Source of the DNA: an uncultured Erythrobacter sp.
GTDB lineage: Bacteria > Pseudomonadota > Alphaproteobacteria > Sphingomonadales > Sphingomonadaceae
DNA length: 64,000 nucleotides
Assembly: GCA_947501005.1 (NCBI GenBank)
Contig: CANMTU010000001.1
Coordinates: 2,194,501 to 2,258,500 of the forward strand
Reading direction: 5' to 3'
Under the pieces are notes generated by a model, which did no database searches, was not told the DNA's origin, and saw nothing but the letters and a program-made list of their open reading frames with translations. The position numbers and the translations under genes were made by a program. Below, one piece after another: positions 17,566-27,103 of this stretch. The stretch's first letter is position 1. Every line of letters starts with the position of its first letter.

Positions 17566-17747
17566 CGGTCAGCCTCATGTTCATTGGCGTCCGCGCCTGC
17601 CTTGTCGTCCTCATCGTCGATTAGGATGCGGTTTGCGGCCCCGTCGAGATCCTCGAACTGGCCGTTGCGCATGGCCCAGAAGAACAGCGCAAGACCCGCG
17701 CCGCCTAATGCGAGAGCCACGGGGATCAGATATACAAGAACGCTCAT
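17562..17747 (-). CDS. ccoS: CcoS, cbb3 oxidase maturation protein
   Basis: 61 residues: one membrane helix (VYLIPVALALGGAGLALFFW) followed by AMRNGQFEDLDGAANRILIDDE, the conserved CcoS/FixS signature (RxGQFxDLxxxxxRIL) and an acidic tail. CcoS is needed for cofactor (heme, copper) insertion into CcoN. Its ATG at 17747 overlaps the ccoI stop by four bases. It is the last clearly recognisable member of the ccoGHIS assembly group. Confidence 0.93.
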   Translation of the reverse strand: MSVLVYLIPVALALGGAGLALFFWAMRNGQFEDLDGAANRILIDDEDDKAGADANEHEADR

Positions 17748-19879
17748 CCCGGCAGGTCATTCGTGGCGCGCGCCAGGCGAAGCGAATTGCCTACGACAAC
17801 CAGTGAGCTGAGCGACATTGCGATAGCGGCAATCAGGGGCGTCGCCAGGCCTGCGAGCGCCAGAGGCACCGCCAACACGTTGTAGCCGATGGCGAAGCCG
17901 AAGTTTTGGCGGACGATGCGCATTGTTCGGCGTGCTACCGCAACCGCGATCGCGACCGGCATGAGCGCCCGGCCGAGGAACACCGCATCCGCGGCCTGCT
18001 GGCTGACGTCGCTCGCACTGCCGGGCGCGATCGATGCATGGGCGGCGGCCAGCGCAGGACCGTCGTTGATCCCGTCGCCGACCATCAGCGGACGGCGCCC
18101 TTGCGCTTTCAGCGCATTGAGCAGGGCAAGCTTGCTATCCGGACGCATCTCTGCGTCGCCGACGATACCAAGTTCATTCGCCAGCGCTCCTACGGGTGTC
18201 TGCCGATCACCGGAGACGATGCGGCTGTCGATGCCGCTGGCGTGTAAAGCCGCGAGGGTTTCGGCGACATCTGGCCGCATTGGATCTACAAATGGAATGG
18301 CGACCAAGCCTTCCCCGAGCCGGAGAGTAGTGGACAGTCCACTGCCGACAATGTCGGTCTGCTCCAGGGCAACCCGGGTCCCGGCCCAATCACCGCTGAT
18401 GCCCTCCCCGCCCGCTTCGGATAGCGAACCAACCGCAACTGGCGTGACGCCTTCGGCCTCAAGCGCGGTTGCAAGACCCCTGCTCAGCGGATGACGACTG
18501 GCTTGCGCCAGCGCGAAGGCGACGGATTTCTGTTCGCTCGACAAGTGATCGATCTGTGGCGTCGGCTCTCCCATCGTCAACGTGCCGGTCTTGTCGAAAA
18601 ATGCAGTATCGACTTCCGCGAGCCGTTCGAGCGCGCTTCCGTCTTTCACCAGCAGACCCCGTTTCGCAAGAGCACCCGATGCCACTACCTGTGCTGCGGG
18701 GACTGCCAATCCCATGGCGCAGGGACAGGTGATGATAAGAACTGCGATCGCGATGACCAGCGACTGGTGTAATCCGACGCCTGCAATCATCCACCCGGCG
18801 AAAGCCAACAGAGCCAGGGTATGGACCGCTGGTGCGTAGAGACGCGAAGCGCGGTCGGCAATGCGGACGTAGTGGCTGCGCGACTGTCCGGCTTCGTCCA
18901 TCATCCGAGCGATTTCGGCTATGGCTGTATCAGAGGCAGCGGCAGTGACGCGAACCCGGATGGGTTTGGCTAGGTTTATAGCCCCAGCATGGACCAGATC
19001 GTCCTGAGCAACGGATTGCGGCGTGCTCTCGCCCGTTAGCATGGCATTGTCGATCGTGCTTCGACCGTCTTCGATCACGCCGTCGGCCGCGAGCGCCTCG
19101 CCAGCCGCGACGAGCATCAGCATGCCGGGCTCGAGATCTTCCGCGGCAACCGTTCTTGTCGATCCATCCGCTGCCAGAACGCGCGCGGACCGGCCCATCC
19201 GCGACAGCAACGCACCGATCCCCGCGCGCGTCTTGTTGCGCATGGTGGCATCGAGCGCGCGGCCGGCCAAAAGGAAGAACAGCAGCATGACCGCGCTGTC
19301 GAAATAGGCGTGGTCGCCGCCCGTCGCAGTTTCGTAGACGCTCAGTCCCGTAGCAAGTAGGACACCGATGGAGATCGGCACATCCATGTTCGTCCGGCGA
19401 TGCCGCAGCGCCATTGCCGCGCTCGAAAAGAACGGACGCCCGGCATAGGCAACCACCGGTAGCGCGATCAGCGCCGAGAGCCAGTGGAACAGTTCGCGGG
19501 TAACACCGCCTGCCCCCGACCAGACGCTGACCGAAAGCAGCATGATATTCATCATGCCGAACCCTGCGACGGCGAGAGAGCGCAGGAGGATGCGGCTCTC
19601 GGCGTCATCCTGCCCGAGCGGGTTGGTCTCGGCGGCCTGTGCTTCGAAGCCAAGTCTTCCGAGTGCGGCAACCAATGCGTCCGCATCCAGCGCCTGGTCA
19701 TGCCGAACAGCAACCCGCTTCGCGGAGAAATTGACGCGCGCCGCTTCTACGCCCTCGACATTTTGCATGCCTCGCTCGATCTTGGCGATGCAACCGGCGC
19801 AGCGCATACCCGGCACCGTGAAGCGGCTGTCTGTGAATACTGGGCGTTGGATCGCATCAAGGGCAATCGGGGCATTCAC
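17744..19879 (-). CDS. ccoI: CcoI/FixI, copper-exporting P1B-type ATPase for cbb3 oxidase
   Basis: 711 residues. The N-terminal heavy-metal domain has the GMRCAGCIAKIE metal site (Cys-x-x-Cys, ~residues 26-29). Eight membrane segments, the intramembrane TCPCAM motif (~383), phosphorylation loop FDKTGTLTMG (~430), and hinge GDGINDGPAL (~601) complete a P1B ATPase. CcoI supplies copper to the CcoN heme-copper centre from the cytoplasm to the periplasmic side. It overlaps ccoH upstream and ccoS downstream by four bases each, so expression is coupled with the oxidase. Copper-specific CPC and the operon context rule out a zinc/cadmium pump. Confidence 0.95.
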   Translation of the reverse strand: MNAPIALDAIQRPVFTDSRFTVPGMRCAGCIAKIERGMQNVEGVEAARVNFSAKRVAVRHDQALDADALVAALGRLGFEAQAAETNPLGQDDAESRILLRSLAVAGFGMMNIMLLSVSVWSGAGGVTRELFHWLSALIALPVVAYAGRPFFSSAAMALRHRRTNMDVPISIGVLLATGLSVYETATGGDHAYFDSAVMLLFFLLAGRALDATMRNKTRAGIGALLSRMGRSARVLAADGSTRTVAAEDLEPGMLMLVAAGEALAADGVIEDGRSTIDNAMLTGESTPQSVAQDDLVHAGAINLAKPIRVRVTAAASDTAIAEIARMMDEAGQSRSHYVRIADRASRLYAPAVHTLALLAFAGWMIAGVGLHQSLVIAIAVLIITCPCAMGLAVPAAQVVASGALAKRGLLVKDGSALERLAEVDTAFFDKTGTLTMGEPTPQIDHLSSEQKSVAFALAQASRHPLSRGLATALEAEGVTPVAVGSLSEAGGEGISGDWAGTRVALEQTDIVGSGLSTTLRLGEGLVAIPFVDPMRPDVAETLAALHASGIDSRIVSGDRQTPVGALANELGIVGDAEMRPDSKLALLNALKAQGRRPLMVGDGINDGPALAAAHASIAPGSASDVSQQAADAVFLGRALMPVAIAVAVARRTMRIVRQNFGFAIGYNVLAVPLALAGLATPLIAAIAMSLSSLVVVGNSLRLARATNDLPG

Positions 19880-20325
19880 TGCATGTGCTCTTCCGCCGAC
19901 CAGGTCCGACTGTCGGGGGAAGCGATGGTCACTCGGACTATCCAGCGCCCAGGCTCCAACGGCTCCAGCGATACGTAATTGCCGGATGTTGCCTCGATGA
20001 AGCGAAGCTCGGCGGTTTCCGGCTTACCGAGCGGCCTGCGGGCGACCGCGACGACGGTCGCGTCGTCAGGCACTGAGCTGGTTTGGACAACGAGATGGCC
20101 GTTATCGCTGCGCGTCATCTCCACTGTCCAACCCAGTGCTTCCTGGCGCTTCGCAGCCTCGAGCCAGCCGTTGAATTCCTGGCTCGCAACATAGGAGTTC
20201 TGGACAACCACACCCCCGAACCCGCGAACGGCCAGTGTGGCCATGAATAGGTTTACTGCAATGATAATGGCAAAGCCGGACACGATGATCACGGCCATGT
20301 GCTTGCCGGTGAATTCGCTTTTCAT
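19876..20325 (-). CDS. ccoH: CcoH/FixH, cbb3 oxidase assembly subunit
   Basis: 149 residues with one N-terminal membrane helix (HMAVIIVSGFAIIIAVNLFM) and a periplasmic domain starting FGGVVVQNSYVASQEFNGWL, the FixH signature. It has a C-terminal part with beta character (RPLGKPETAELRF). CcoH interacts with CcoP/CcoN during assembly and may stay with the complex. The ATG overlaps the end of ccoG, and its own stop overlaps the start of ccoI. Confidence 0.92.
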   Translation of the reverse strand: MKSEFTGKHMAVIIVSGFAIIIAVNLFMATLAVRGFGGVVVQNSYVASQEFNGWLEAAKRQEALGWTVEMTRSDNGHLVVQTSSVPDDATVVAVARRPLGKPETAELRFIEATSGNYVSLEPLEPGRWIVRVTIASPDSRTWSAEEHMQ

Positions 20326-21935
20326 TCGCCGCCTCCTGGCGCGTCGAAGCGCGCTTCGGTTTCAACGCTTTCCCGCTGTTCGTCGCGTGATATCAGACGG
20401 AAACTGAATTCCTGCGTGGCCGCGCCTTCGGGCGCTATGACATAGGCGCGAACAGCAAGCACCTGATCCGCCGGAACCGCTTTGATCTGCGCGCGCGCGG
20501 CTGCATCGCGCCCGGTGGCGTCGGTCCACATGACTGCACCCGGAAGCCCCTGAAGTGCAATCTCCATCTCGCGTGGCCGGCTTTCCATGTTGCGCAGCTT
20601 GAGCGTGTAGGAATTGCGCACCGATCCATCGCTCATGAGAATGTAGGGCGGATTGCGGTCGGGCAAGACCGACAGGCCCACGTGGCTACGCGCGCCGAGC
20701 GCGAACAGCATGGCAAGCCCAATGCTTCCCCAAATCAGGAAATAGGCGATCGTTCTTGGTCGCAGCAGGGCCTTCCACGGCGGACGCGTCGCTTCCCCGT
20801 TTGCTTCCTTCTCGCAATCCTCGAGCGTTGCGTAGTCGATCAGGCCGCGCGGTCGTCCCACTTCCGCCATCACCTTGTCGCAGGCATCGATGCACAGGGC
20901 GCAGGTGATGCAACCGACCTGGGGTCCTTCGCGGATGTCGATACCTGTCGGACAGACCGCCACGCACTGCAGGCAATCAATACAATCGCCGAACTTTTCG
21001 GGGTTCTTCTTCGCTTTTTTGACGCTGCCGCGTGGCTCGCCGCGCCAGTCCTTGTAGGTCACGAGGAGCGCCTTCTCGTCCATCATCGCCGTCTGGATGC
21101 GCGGCCAGGGGCACATGTAGATGCACACCTGTTCGCGCATGAAGCCGCCGAGGGTGAACGTCGTCAGCGTCAGGATGGCGACGGTGATGTAGGCGGCGGG
21201 TGCCGCTTCGCCCGCCCAGAAGTCTCGCACGAGCGTGGGCGCGTCGGCAAAATACATGATCCACGCGCCGCCGGTCCAGAACGCGATGACCAAGTAGATG
21301 GTGTATTTATAGGCGCGTTTTGCGATCTTCTTCGGTCCGAGCGGCGCAGCGTCCAATTTGATGCGGGCGTTCCGATCCCCATCGACGAAGCGGTCGACAT
21401 GCTGGAACAGGTCGGTCCAGACCGTCTGCGGACAAGCGTATCCGCACCATGCCCGGCCCACCGCACTGGTGACGAGAAACAGACCAATGGCGGCCATGAT
21501 GAGGAGACCCGCGACATAGTAGAATTCGTGCGGCCAGATCTCGATACCGAACATGTAAAACCGGCGATTGGCGATGTCGACCAGCACCGCCTGATCTGGC
21601 GCGTAGGGTCCGCGGTCCCAGCGGATCCACGGCGTGCCGTAATAGATCGCCAGTGTCACGAACATGACGAACCACTTGAAGCGGCGGAAGGGACCGTCGA
21701 TGCGCTTGTTGTGAACCTTGGTCCGCTTCTCGAACAGTTTGGTCGGCAGATGCTGCCGGGGTGGCTCATGCGGCTCGTGTCGAAGTGTGGTTGTTTCCGG
21801 CGCGGCTACGGCGCCGGATACCGGCTCGTTGGTCTTCGCGCGTCCGTCCTCGACTACGACCGACCAGTCGCGGTTCTCGCCTTCACGGCGAGGAGGTGCG
21901 CTCGACGCACGGCCGGGATCACGGTTCTTCATCGA
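20322..21935 (-). CDS. ccoG: CcoG/FixG, cbb3 oxidase accessory ferredoxin
   Basis: 537 residues from ATG 21935, chosen because earlier starts would extend deep into ccoP; it still overlaps ccoP by 17 bases. A basic Pro-rich N-terminus is followed by five membrane segments with WCGYACPQTVW, then two 4Fe-4S cluster motifs (CIDCLQCVAVCP and CITCALCIDACDKV) and a C-terminal Ig-like periplasmic domain (SYTLKLRNMESRPREMEIAL). CcoG reduces Cu2+ to Cu+ for loading of the oxidase. All eight cluster cysteines are present. Confidence 0.95.
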   Translation of the reverse strand, partial: SMKNRDPGRASSAPPRREGENRDWSVVVEDGRAKTNEPVSGAVAAPETTTLRHEPHEPPRQHLPTKLFEKRTKVHNKRIDGPFRRFKWFVMFVTLAIYYGTPWIRWDRGPYAPDQAVLVDIANRRFYMFGIEIWPHEFYYVAGLLIMAAIGLFLVTSAVGRAWCGYACPQTVWTDLFQHVDRFVDGDRNARIKLDAAPLGPKKIAKRAYKYTIYLVIAFWTGGAWIMYFADAPTLVRDFWAGEAAPAAYITVAILTLTTFTLGGFMREQVCIYMCPWPRIQTAMMDEKALLVTYKDWRGEPRGSVKKAKKNPEKFGDCIDCLQCVAVCPTGIDIREGPQVGCITCALCIDACDKVMAEVGRPRGLIDYATLEDCEKEANGEATRPPWKALLRPRTIAYFLIWGSIGLAMLFALGARSHVGLSVLPDRNPPYILMSDGSVRNSYTLKLRNMESRPREMEIALQGLPGAVMWTDATGRDAAARAQIKAVPADQVLAVRAYVIAPEGAATQEFSFRLISRDEQRESVETEARFDAPGGGE

Positions 21936-22830
21936 CCTCCACCGCAGGATCCTCAGCGACTTCGACGAATTCCTCGCCGCCGCCGAGCGACCAGACATAG
22001 GCCGAGAGCATCTTGATCGTCACTGGATCAAGTCGACCGCTCCAGTGCGGCATCCGGCCCATCTTGGGGTTCAGGATCTGCTCGCGCACCTGCTCGCGCG
22101 AACCACCGTAAAGCCAGATCGCATCGTTAAGACGCGGCGCGCCAAGTTCGCGGTTTCCTTCGCCAACAGGGCCGTGACAGGCGGAACAGTTGTCCTGAAA
22201 GGTCTGCGCGCCCGCAGGGTTACGCGTTTCCTTCCCGCCCAACGAAAGCACGTGATCGACCAAAGCATCCAACTGTGCAGCATCGAAAGCCCCTTCGAAC
22301 GGCGGCATGACGCTTGCCCGGGTGTCTTCTACGCCCGGAGCGCGAATGCCGTTGACCAATGTGTATTCGATGGCCTTGAGGTCGCCGCCCCAAAGCCAGT
22401 CGTCGTCGTTGAGGTTGGGATAGCCCAGGGTTTGGCTCCCGGCGGCCCCCGATCCGTGGCACTGCGAGCAGTGAACCTGAAATGCCGACCGGCCGCCAGC
22501 CACTGCCTGAGCGAACAGTCCGCTGTTTTCCGGCAGGCGCTCGATCGGAATGCGCGACAACTCCTCGCGCACGGTGACCCGCGCCTGATCGACGACGCTC
22601 ATCTCTTCGGCCAATTCGCCGCGGCTGCTCCAGCCGAGGACGCCTTCGGTTGCCTTGTCGATCAGCGGCCAGGCAGGATAGAGAATGACGTAGACCACGC
22701 CCCACACGATGGTGAGATAGAGCGTCCAAAGCCACCAGCGCGGCATCGGAGTATCGAGCTCTTCGATACCATCCCATTCGTGGCCGACGGTTTCGGTGCC
22801 GGTTGGCCCATCGATCCGCTTATTGATCAT
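21919..22830 (-). CDS. ccoP: CcoP, diheme cytochrome c subunit of cbb3 oxidase
   Basis: 303 residues. One N-terminal membrane helix (WWLWTLYLTIVWGVVYVILY, ~32-51) anchors a periplasmic part with two c-type heme sites, CSQCHG and CSACHG, each followed by a Met axial-ligand region (VMPPFEGAF; GRMPHWSGRL). CcoP passes electrons towards CcoO. ATG 22830 overlaps the end of ccoQ by 11 bases. The acidic C-terminal tail (EVAEDPAVEVDEE) is normal for alphaproteobacteria. Confidence 0.95.
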   Translation of the reverse strand: MINKRIDGPTGTETVGHEWDGIEELDTPMPRWWLWTLYLTIVWGVVYVILYPAWPLIDKATEGVLGWSSRGELAEEMSVVDQARVTVREELSRIPIERLPENSGLFAQAVAGGRSAFQVHCSQCHGSGAAGSQTLGYPNLNDDDWLWGGDLKAIEYTLVNGIRAPGVEDTRASVMPPFEGAFDAAQLDALVDHVLSLGGKETRNPAGAQTFQDNCSACHGPVGEGNRELGAPRLNDAIWLYGGSREQVREQILNPKMGRMPHWSGRLDPVTIKMLSAYVWSLGGGEEFVEVAEDPAVEVDEEP

Positions 22831-22999
22831 CGCCGCGCCCCTCTATTTCTTCGTCCTTCAAGATCGAGCGTGCGACCTCCCGGTTTTGCTGCTTGGCACC
22901 GGGTCGGAACACCCACAGGCACAGACCTAGGAAGAGAACAAGAAGCGCGACCAGACCGTAGCTGTCCGCGAAATGCCGAAACTGATCGTAGAGGTTCAT
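22820..22999 (-). CDS. ccoQ: CcoQ, small cbb3 oxidase subunit
   Basis: A 59-residue frame from ATG 22999 to TAA 22820-22822: one membrane helix ([18 protein letters not shown]) then [20 protein letters not shown]. This is the typical CcoQ layout (helix followed by FRP and a charged tail). It overlaps ccoO by four bases (ATGA) and ccoP by 11. CcoQ stabilises the association of CcoP with the CcoNO core and can be lost without loss of activity in some species. Confidence 0.9.
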   Translation of the reverse strand: MNLYDQFRHFADSYGLVALLVLFLGLCLWVFRPGAKQQNREVARSILKDEEIEGRGDDQ

Positions 23000-23748
23000 C
23001 GCCCTTTTTCCTCCGCCAGCGCTTCCTGCGCCGCCGCGCTGTCGACATCGACCAGCGTTCCGAGCATTTGCAGATATGCCACGAGCGCATCCATTTCGGT
23101 TACCGTGCCGGGATCGCCATCGAAGTCGCGGACCTGCACCTTGGGATACCGTTGCTGGAAATCCTCGACGTCACCGCCGCTGTCAGGGTTGGCCTGCAGG
23201 ATCATGTCGGCCATCGCCTGCCCGACATCGCGGTCCGAATAGGGAACGCCGACCCTGCGCAGCGCGATCAGCATGTCGGAGGCATTATCCATTTCAAGCG
23301 GAGTATCGCCGAGGAAGGAATACTGGGGCATGATGCTTTCGGGCACTACGCTTTGCGGATCCTTCAGATGCTGGACGTGCCATTCATCGGAATAGCGGCC
23401 ACCGACGCGCGCGAGGTCGGGGCCGGTTCGCTTCGAGCCCCATTGGAACGGGTGATCATACATGCTTTCCGCCGCCAGACTGTAATGTCCGTAGCGCTCC
23501 ACTTCGTCACGGAACGGCCGGATCATCTGGCTGTGGCAGGCATAGCAGCCTTCGCGCACGTAGATGTTGCGTCCCGCCTGCTCGAGCGGCGTATAGGGAC
23601 GCATTCCCTCGACTTCCTCGATCGTGTTGTCGATCCAGAACAACGGGGCGATCTCGACGATGCCGCCGATCGCTACAGCGATGAACGACCCGATCGCAAG
23701 CAGGTTGATATTCTTTTCGAGCTTCTTGTGCTGGGAGGCGAGACCCAT
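22996..23748 (-). CDS. ccoO: CcoO, monoheme cytochrome c subunit of cbb3 oxidase
   Basis: 250 residues. The N-terminal helix ([20 protein letters not shown]) is followed by the single c-heme site [16 protein letters not shown] and the family sequences YGHYSLAAE and [23 protein letters not shown]. It is placed 11 bases after ccoN. CcoO receives electrons from CcoP and delivers them to the CcoN active site. Length and motifs are normal. Confidence 0.96.
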   Translation of the reverse strand: MGLASQHKKLEKNINLLAIGSFIAVAIGGIVEIAPLFWIDNTIEEVEGMRPYTPLEQAGRNIYVREGCYACHSQMIRPFRDEVERYGHYSLAAESMYDHPFQWGSKRTGPDLARVGGRYSDEWHVQHLKDPQSVVPESIMPQYSFLGDTPLEMDNASDMLIALRRVGVPYSDRDVGQAMADMILQANPDSGGDVEDFQQRYPKVQVRDFDGDPGTVTEMDALVAYLQMLGTLVDVDSAAAQEALAEEKGR

Positions 23749-23759
23749 GACGATCTATC

Positions 23760-25436
23760 CTATTCGGCTGGTTCGGGGGTTGCGGGGCGCACGATGGGTC
23801 GGTCCTTGTCGGGATCGTAATCGGGCATGGCACCCATTGGTGCTTCCTCGCGCAGCTTGCCCGCGATCGTCATCCAGACATTGTAGCCCATGATGAGGGC
23901 GCCGCTGAGATACATGACGCCGCCGACAGCCCGGATAATGTAAAGTTCGTGGAGCGCTGCGACAGTCTCTGCAAAGCTGTTCACGAGGTAGCCGTCCAGC
24001 CCGTATTCGCGCCACATCAGCCCCTGGGTGATCCCTGCCACCCACATGCTGGCCGCGTAGAACACGATACCAAGCGTCGCGAGCCAGAAGTGCCAGTTGA
24101 TCATCCGCAGCGAATACATCCGCTCTCGTCCCCACAGTCGGGGGACGAGGAAGTAGACCGCGGCGAAGCTGATCAGTCCGTTCCAGCCAAGCGCCCCGGA
24201 ATGAACGTGACCGATCGTCCAGTCGGTATAATGCGACAGCGAGTTCACGGCCTTGATCGACAGCATCGGCCCTTCAAAGGTAGCCATGCCGTAGAAGGCG
24301 AGGGCCATGACCATCATGCGGATGATCGGATCGGCGCGAACCTTGTCCCAGGCGCCGTTGAGCGTCATCAACCCGTTGATCATGCCGCCCCAGCTCGGCA
24401 TCCACAGGATCACCGAGAACACCATGCCGAGCGTCTGCGCCCAGTCGGGCAGTGCCGTGTAATGCAGGTGGTGCGGCCCCGCCCAGATATAGAGGAAGAT
24501 CAGCGACCAGAAGTGGATAATGGAGAGCCGGTAGCTATAGACGGGCCGTTCCGCTTGCTTAGGCACGAAGTAATACATCATCGCCAGGAACGGCACGGTC
24601 AGGAAGAACGCGACGGCGTTGTGACCATACCACCACTGCGTCAGCGCATCCTGCACGCCCGCGAATGCGGAGAAGGACAGCGAGCCGTTCAGGGCGACCG
24701 GAACTGCCAGGTTGTTGATGATGTGCAGCATCGCGATGGTGATGATGAAGGACAGGTAGAACCAGTTTGCCACATAGATGTGCGGCTCGGTCCTGCGCGC
24801 CAGCGTGCCGACGAAGACGATCAGGTATGCCACCCAGACGATCGTCAGCCATAGGTCCACATACCATTCGGGCTCGGCGTATTCGCGGCTCTGCGTCACA
24901 CCGAAGAGGTAGCCCGAGGCGGCAAGGACAATGAAAAGTTGGTAACCCCAGAAGACGAAGCGTGCCAGCGAAGGAAAGGCGAGCTGCGCGCGGCAGGTGC
25001 GCTGCACGACGTAGAAGCTGCTCGCGATCAAAATATTGCCGCCGAAGGCGAAGATCACGGCGGACGTATGAAGCGGTCGGACTCGGCCAAAGTTGAAATA
25101 GGGTTGGAAGTTGAGCTGCGGAAAGGCCAGCTGCGAGGCAATGAAGACCCCCGCGAGAAGGCCGACGATTGCCCAGAACATGGTCGCCAACACGCCCCAT
25201 CTGACCGGGTCGTCGTCGTATCGCGAGAGTCCTTCTGGCATGCGGAAGAACCCTTGCGCCTTTTTCATGGGATCGAAGCGGGCAGCCGACATCCACATGA
25301 GGACGAATGCGACGATAGCGATGATCGTCGCATGGGCGGCGAAGCCGGTGTCGCGCGCCGTCGCAGCGAGTATCAACGAGATTATGAGGACGCCGAACCA
25401 TAGGCCCACCCGCCCGAGGGCTGCTTCCGCTTGCAT
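23760..25436 (-). CDS. ccoN: CcoN, catalytic heme-copper subunit of cbb3 oxidase
   Basis: 558 residues with 12-14 membrane helices. Ligand histidines are visible in [15 protein letters not shown] (low-spin heme), [13 protein letters not shown] (CuB His), [14 protein letters not shown] (CuB His pair) and [16 protein letters not shown] (heme ligands). It reduces O2 to water and pumps protons with high oxygen affinity, for growth at low oxygen. First gene of the ccoNOQP operon; an FNR box lies 55 bases upstream. Frame and length are intact. Confidence 0.97.
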   Translation of the reverse strand: MQAEAALGRVGLWFGVLIISLILAATARDTGFAAHATIIAIVAFVLMWMSAARFDPMKKAQGFFRMPEGLSRYDDDPVRWGVLATMFWAIVGLLAGVFIASQLAFPQLNFQPYFNFGRVRPLHTSAVIFAFGGNILIASSFYVVQRTCRAQLAFPSLARFVFWGYQLFIVLAASGYLFGVTQSREYAEPEWYVDLWLTIVWVAYLIVFVGTLARRTEPHIYVANWFYLSFIITIAMLHIINNLAVPVALNGSLSFSAFAGVQDALTQWWYGHNAVAFFLTVPFLAMMYYFVPKQAERPVYSYRLSIIHFWSLIFLYIWAGPHHLHYTALPDWAQTLGMVFSVILWMPSWGGMINGLMTLNGAWDKVRADPIIRMMVMALAFYGMATFEGPMLSIKAVNSLSHYTDWTIGHVHSGALGWNGLISFAAVYFLVPRLWGRERMYSLRMINWHFWLATLGIVFYAASMWVAGITQGLMWREYGLDGYLVNSFAETVAALHELYIIRAVGGVMYLSGALIMGYNVWMTIAGKLREEAPMGAMPDYDPDKDRPIVRPATPEPAE

Positions 25437-25490
25437 CAGAGACTCCGAATGACTTTCCAGCGTCTTTATGCGGCCCTCGACGAATCTGCA

Positions 25491-25504
25491 TTGACTCAGA
25501 TCAA
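25491..25504 (-). promoter_or_regulatory. FNR/FixK box upstream of ccoN
   Basis: TTGACTCAGATCAA is a 14-base palindrome matching the anaerobox TTGAT-N4-ATCAA with one mismatch. It lies 55 bases before the ccoN start, at a distance suited to class II activation. It would respond to the FnrL or FixK-like regulators encoded just upstream. Confidence 0.8.
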
Positions 25505-25517
25505 ATTGACAAAATAA

Positions 25518-26219
25518 TCAACCAATACATGATGCTAGCGCAGCTGACTTGCTTAACCGAACCCTATCTAGGATGATGACTTCCGACCTTCCTTGGGTGC
25601 GGATGATGCCGTGATTGCGTAGTTCGGTAAGCTGGCGACTGACCGTTTCAATGGTCAGCCCAAGGCTGTCGGCGATTTCGCGGCGGGACATGGGAAGGTT
25701 CAGCGAGATGATCTCGCCTTGAGGCTTACCGATCCTGCCTGCCATCGAAAGCAGGAAGCTGGCCATTCGCTCATGCGCCGTCTTTCTGCCGAGAAGAACC
25801 GATTTTTCGCGGGCTCGATCCAGCGCCAGTAGTGACCTTTCGAAGATCATGCATGCTGCTTCACCGCTTTCAGTTGCGGCCTGCATGAATTCTTGTGCCG
25901 GAAAAGCGATCAGACGGCATTGTGTCAGAGCCTGAAGCGCAAATTGAGCTTGCGAGGCCGGTGACAGCGCGAGGAGATCTCCGCCAAAAGCGAAACAGAC
26001 GATCTGTTCGCGATCTGCCCCGACATGAGCGACCAGTTTGGCGGCACCCTTCGAAAGAAAGACGACCCATCTGCATCCATGTCCGTTTAGTTGTGCCAGT
26101 TCTCCTCGCTCTACCTCGTGGAGTCGCCCCAGCGATTGCAGACGTGCCAGCGACGATACTTGTAGATCGGCGGGCAGCAGCGCCTTTGAGAAATGCTTGA
26201 ACGGGTCGGCTTGCGACAT
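25518..26219 (-). CDS. FixK-like Crp/Fnr regulator
   Basis: About 233 residues from the ATG at 26219 (MSQADPFKHF); a start at 26255 would add 12. The barrel (~40-140) and C-terminal HTH (LPMSRREIADSLGLTIETVSRQLTEL) with the Glu-x-x-Ser-Arg contact pattern (ETVSRQ) predict recognition of TTGAT half-sites. The N-terminus lacks the Cys cluster found in the neighbour at 26355, so this one is probably not an oxygen-sensing Fe-S protein but a FixK-type secondary activator or repressor. An FNR box lies ~60 bases upstream, so it is probably controlled by FnrL. Its stop is 13 bases from the ccoN FNR box. Confidence 0.85.
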   Translation of the reverse strand: MSQADPFKHFSKALLPADLQVSSLARLQSLGRLHEVERGELAQLNGHGCRWVVFLSKGAAKLVAHVGADREQIVCFAFGGDLLALSPASQAQFALQALTQCRLIAFPAQEFMQAATESGEAACMIFERSLLALDRAREKSVLLGRKTAHERMASFLLSMAGRIGKPQGEIISLNLPMSRREIADSLGLTIETVSRQLTELRNHGIIRTQGRSEVIILDRVRLSKSAALASCIG

Positions 26220-26279
26220 AAATTGACATCCCGAAAAATTTATTCGGGATCCCAATTGCAGTCGGACTGAGTTAACTCA

Positions 26280-26293
26280 TTGATTCAAGTCAA
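26280..26293 (-). promoter_or_regulatory. FNR box upstream of the fixK-like gene
   Basis: TTGATTCAAGTCAA matches TTGAT-N4-ATCAA at nine of ten fixed positions. It sits in the 135-base gap between the fnrL stop and the fixK-like start, so the fixK-like gene has its own low-oxygen promoter. Confidence 0.75.
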
Positions 26294-26354
26294 AAGGCAG
26301 TCTCAGGCTCGAAAAATGCCCTGAATTATTGAGCGCTGGGTCGCGGTCTGGCCA

Positions 26355-27080
26355 CTACGCTGCCAAACCTTCCAGCACTTCTCGCTTGCAGATGGCGATA
26401 TCCCTTCGACCGCGCATTTCGATGACGCCGTCCTCCCGCATTTTGGTGAACTGTCGACTGACGGTCTCGATGGTAAGGCCAAGGATGTCCGCGATCTGCT
26501 GGCGTGACATCGGAAGGTCAAACCGGTCCGGATCGGTCTGGATGAAGTTGTTGCAAGTCGAAGCGACAGAACGCTCGCCGATTTCCAAGAGCAGGGTCGC
26601 CAGTCTCTCCTCAGCATTCATCCGGCCAAGGAGCAACATCCAGCGTCGGGTCCGGTCGAGTTCGCCCAGGGTGCGCTCGAGAAGCTTGTGCTCGAGCCTC
26701 GAGTGATCGAGCGCAAAGCGCTCGAAATCGGAACGCAGGAACACGCAGACCACGGTGTCGGAAATGGCCTCGGCGTTGTAGGGAGTCGTATCGCCGAAGG
26801 GCCGGCCGAGGAAGTCGGACGGATAGGCAAGTCCAAGTATCTGCTCGCGGCCGTCGCTCGTTTGGGTGGAGAGCTTCATGACACCGGATACGACGTTGGC
26901 AACGAACACGGCCTCATCGCCTTCCCACAAAAGCGTTTCGCCGGCCTCCAGACGCTTCCTCCGACCGATCCTATTCAGCAAGGCTACCTCGTCGTCTTCG
27001 AGATCGGCGCAAATCGCCCGGTTTCGGACCGAGCAGGCTTGGCAGAAATTCAGCTCGTCTTCGGGTGCGGATGCTTCCAT
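26355..27080 (-). CDS. fnrL: FnrL-type oxygen-sensing regulator
   Basis: 241 residues from ATG 27080 (MEASAPEDEL). The N-terminal NFCQACSVRNRAICADL supplies three Cys and VVCVFLRSDF the fourth, the set that holds the oxygen-labile 4Fe-4S cluster of FNR. The effector barrel spans ~45-150; the HTH LPMSRQQIADILGLTIETVSRQF carries the FNR-type recognition pattern. Under low oxygen it should dimerise and activate the boxes found before ccoN, the fixK-like gene and nnrS. A longer upstream frame exists but is antisense-like noise through the previous gene. Symbol by homology. Confidence 0.9.
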   Translation of the reverse strand: MEASAPEDELNFCQACSVRNRAICADLEDDEVALLNRIGRRKRLEAGETLLWEGDEAVFVANVVSGVMKLSTQTSDGREQILGLAYPSDFLGRPFGDTTPYNAEAISDTVVCVFLRSDFERFALDHSRLEHKLLERTLGELDRTRRWMLLLGRMNAEERLATLLLEIGERSVASTCNNFIQTDPDRFDLPMSRQQIADILGLTIETVSRQFTKMREDGVIEMRGRRDIAICKREVLEGLAA

Positions 27081-27103
27081 TATCCACACGTAGGCTTCGC
27101 TTC

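Noticed and set aside
20682-23820. Long plus-strand frames (444 and 700 codons) opposite ccoG, ccoP and ccoO
   Set aside because: They lie antisense to well-conserved genes in a GC-rich genome, where the third-position bias keeps the opposite frame open. No domain is visible in their products.
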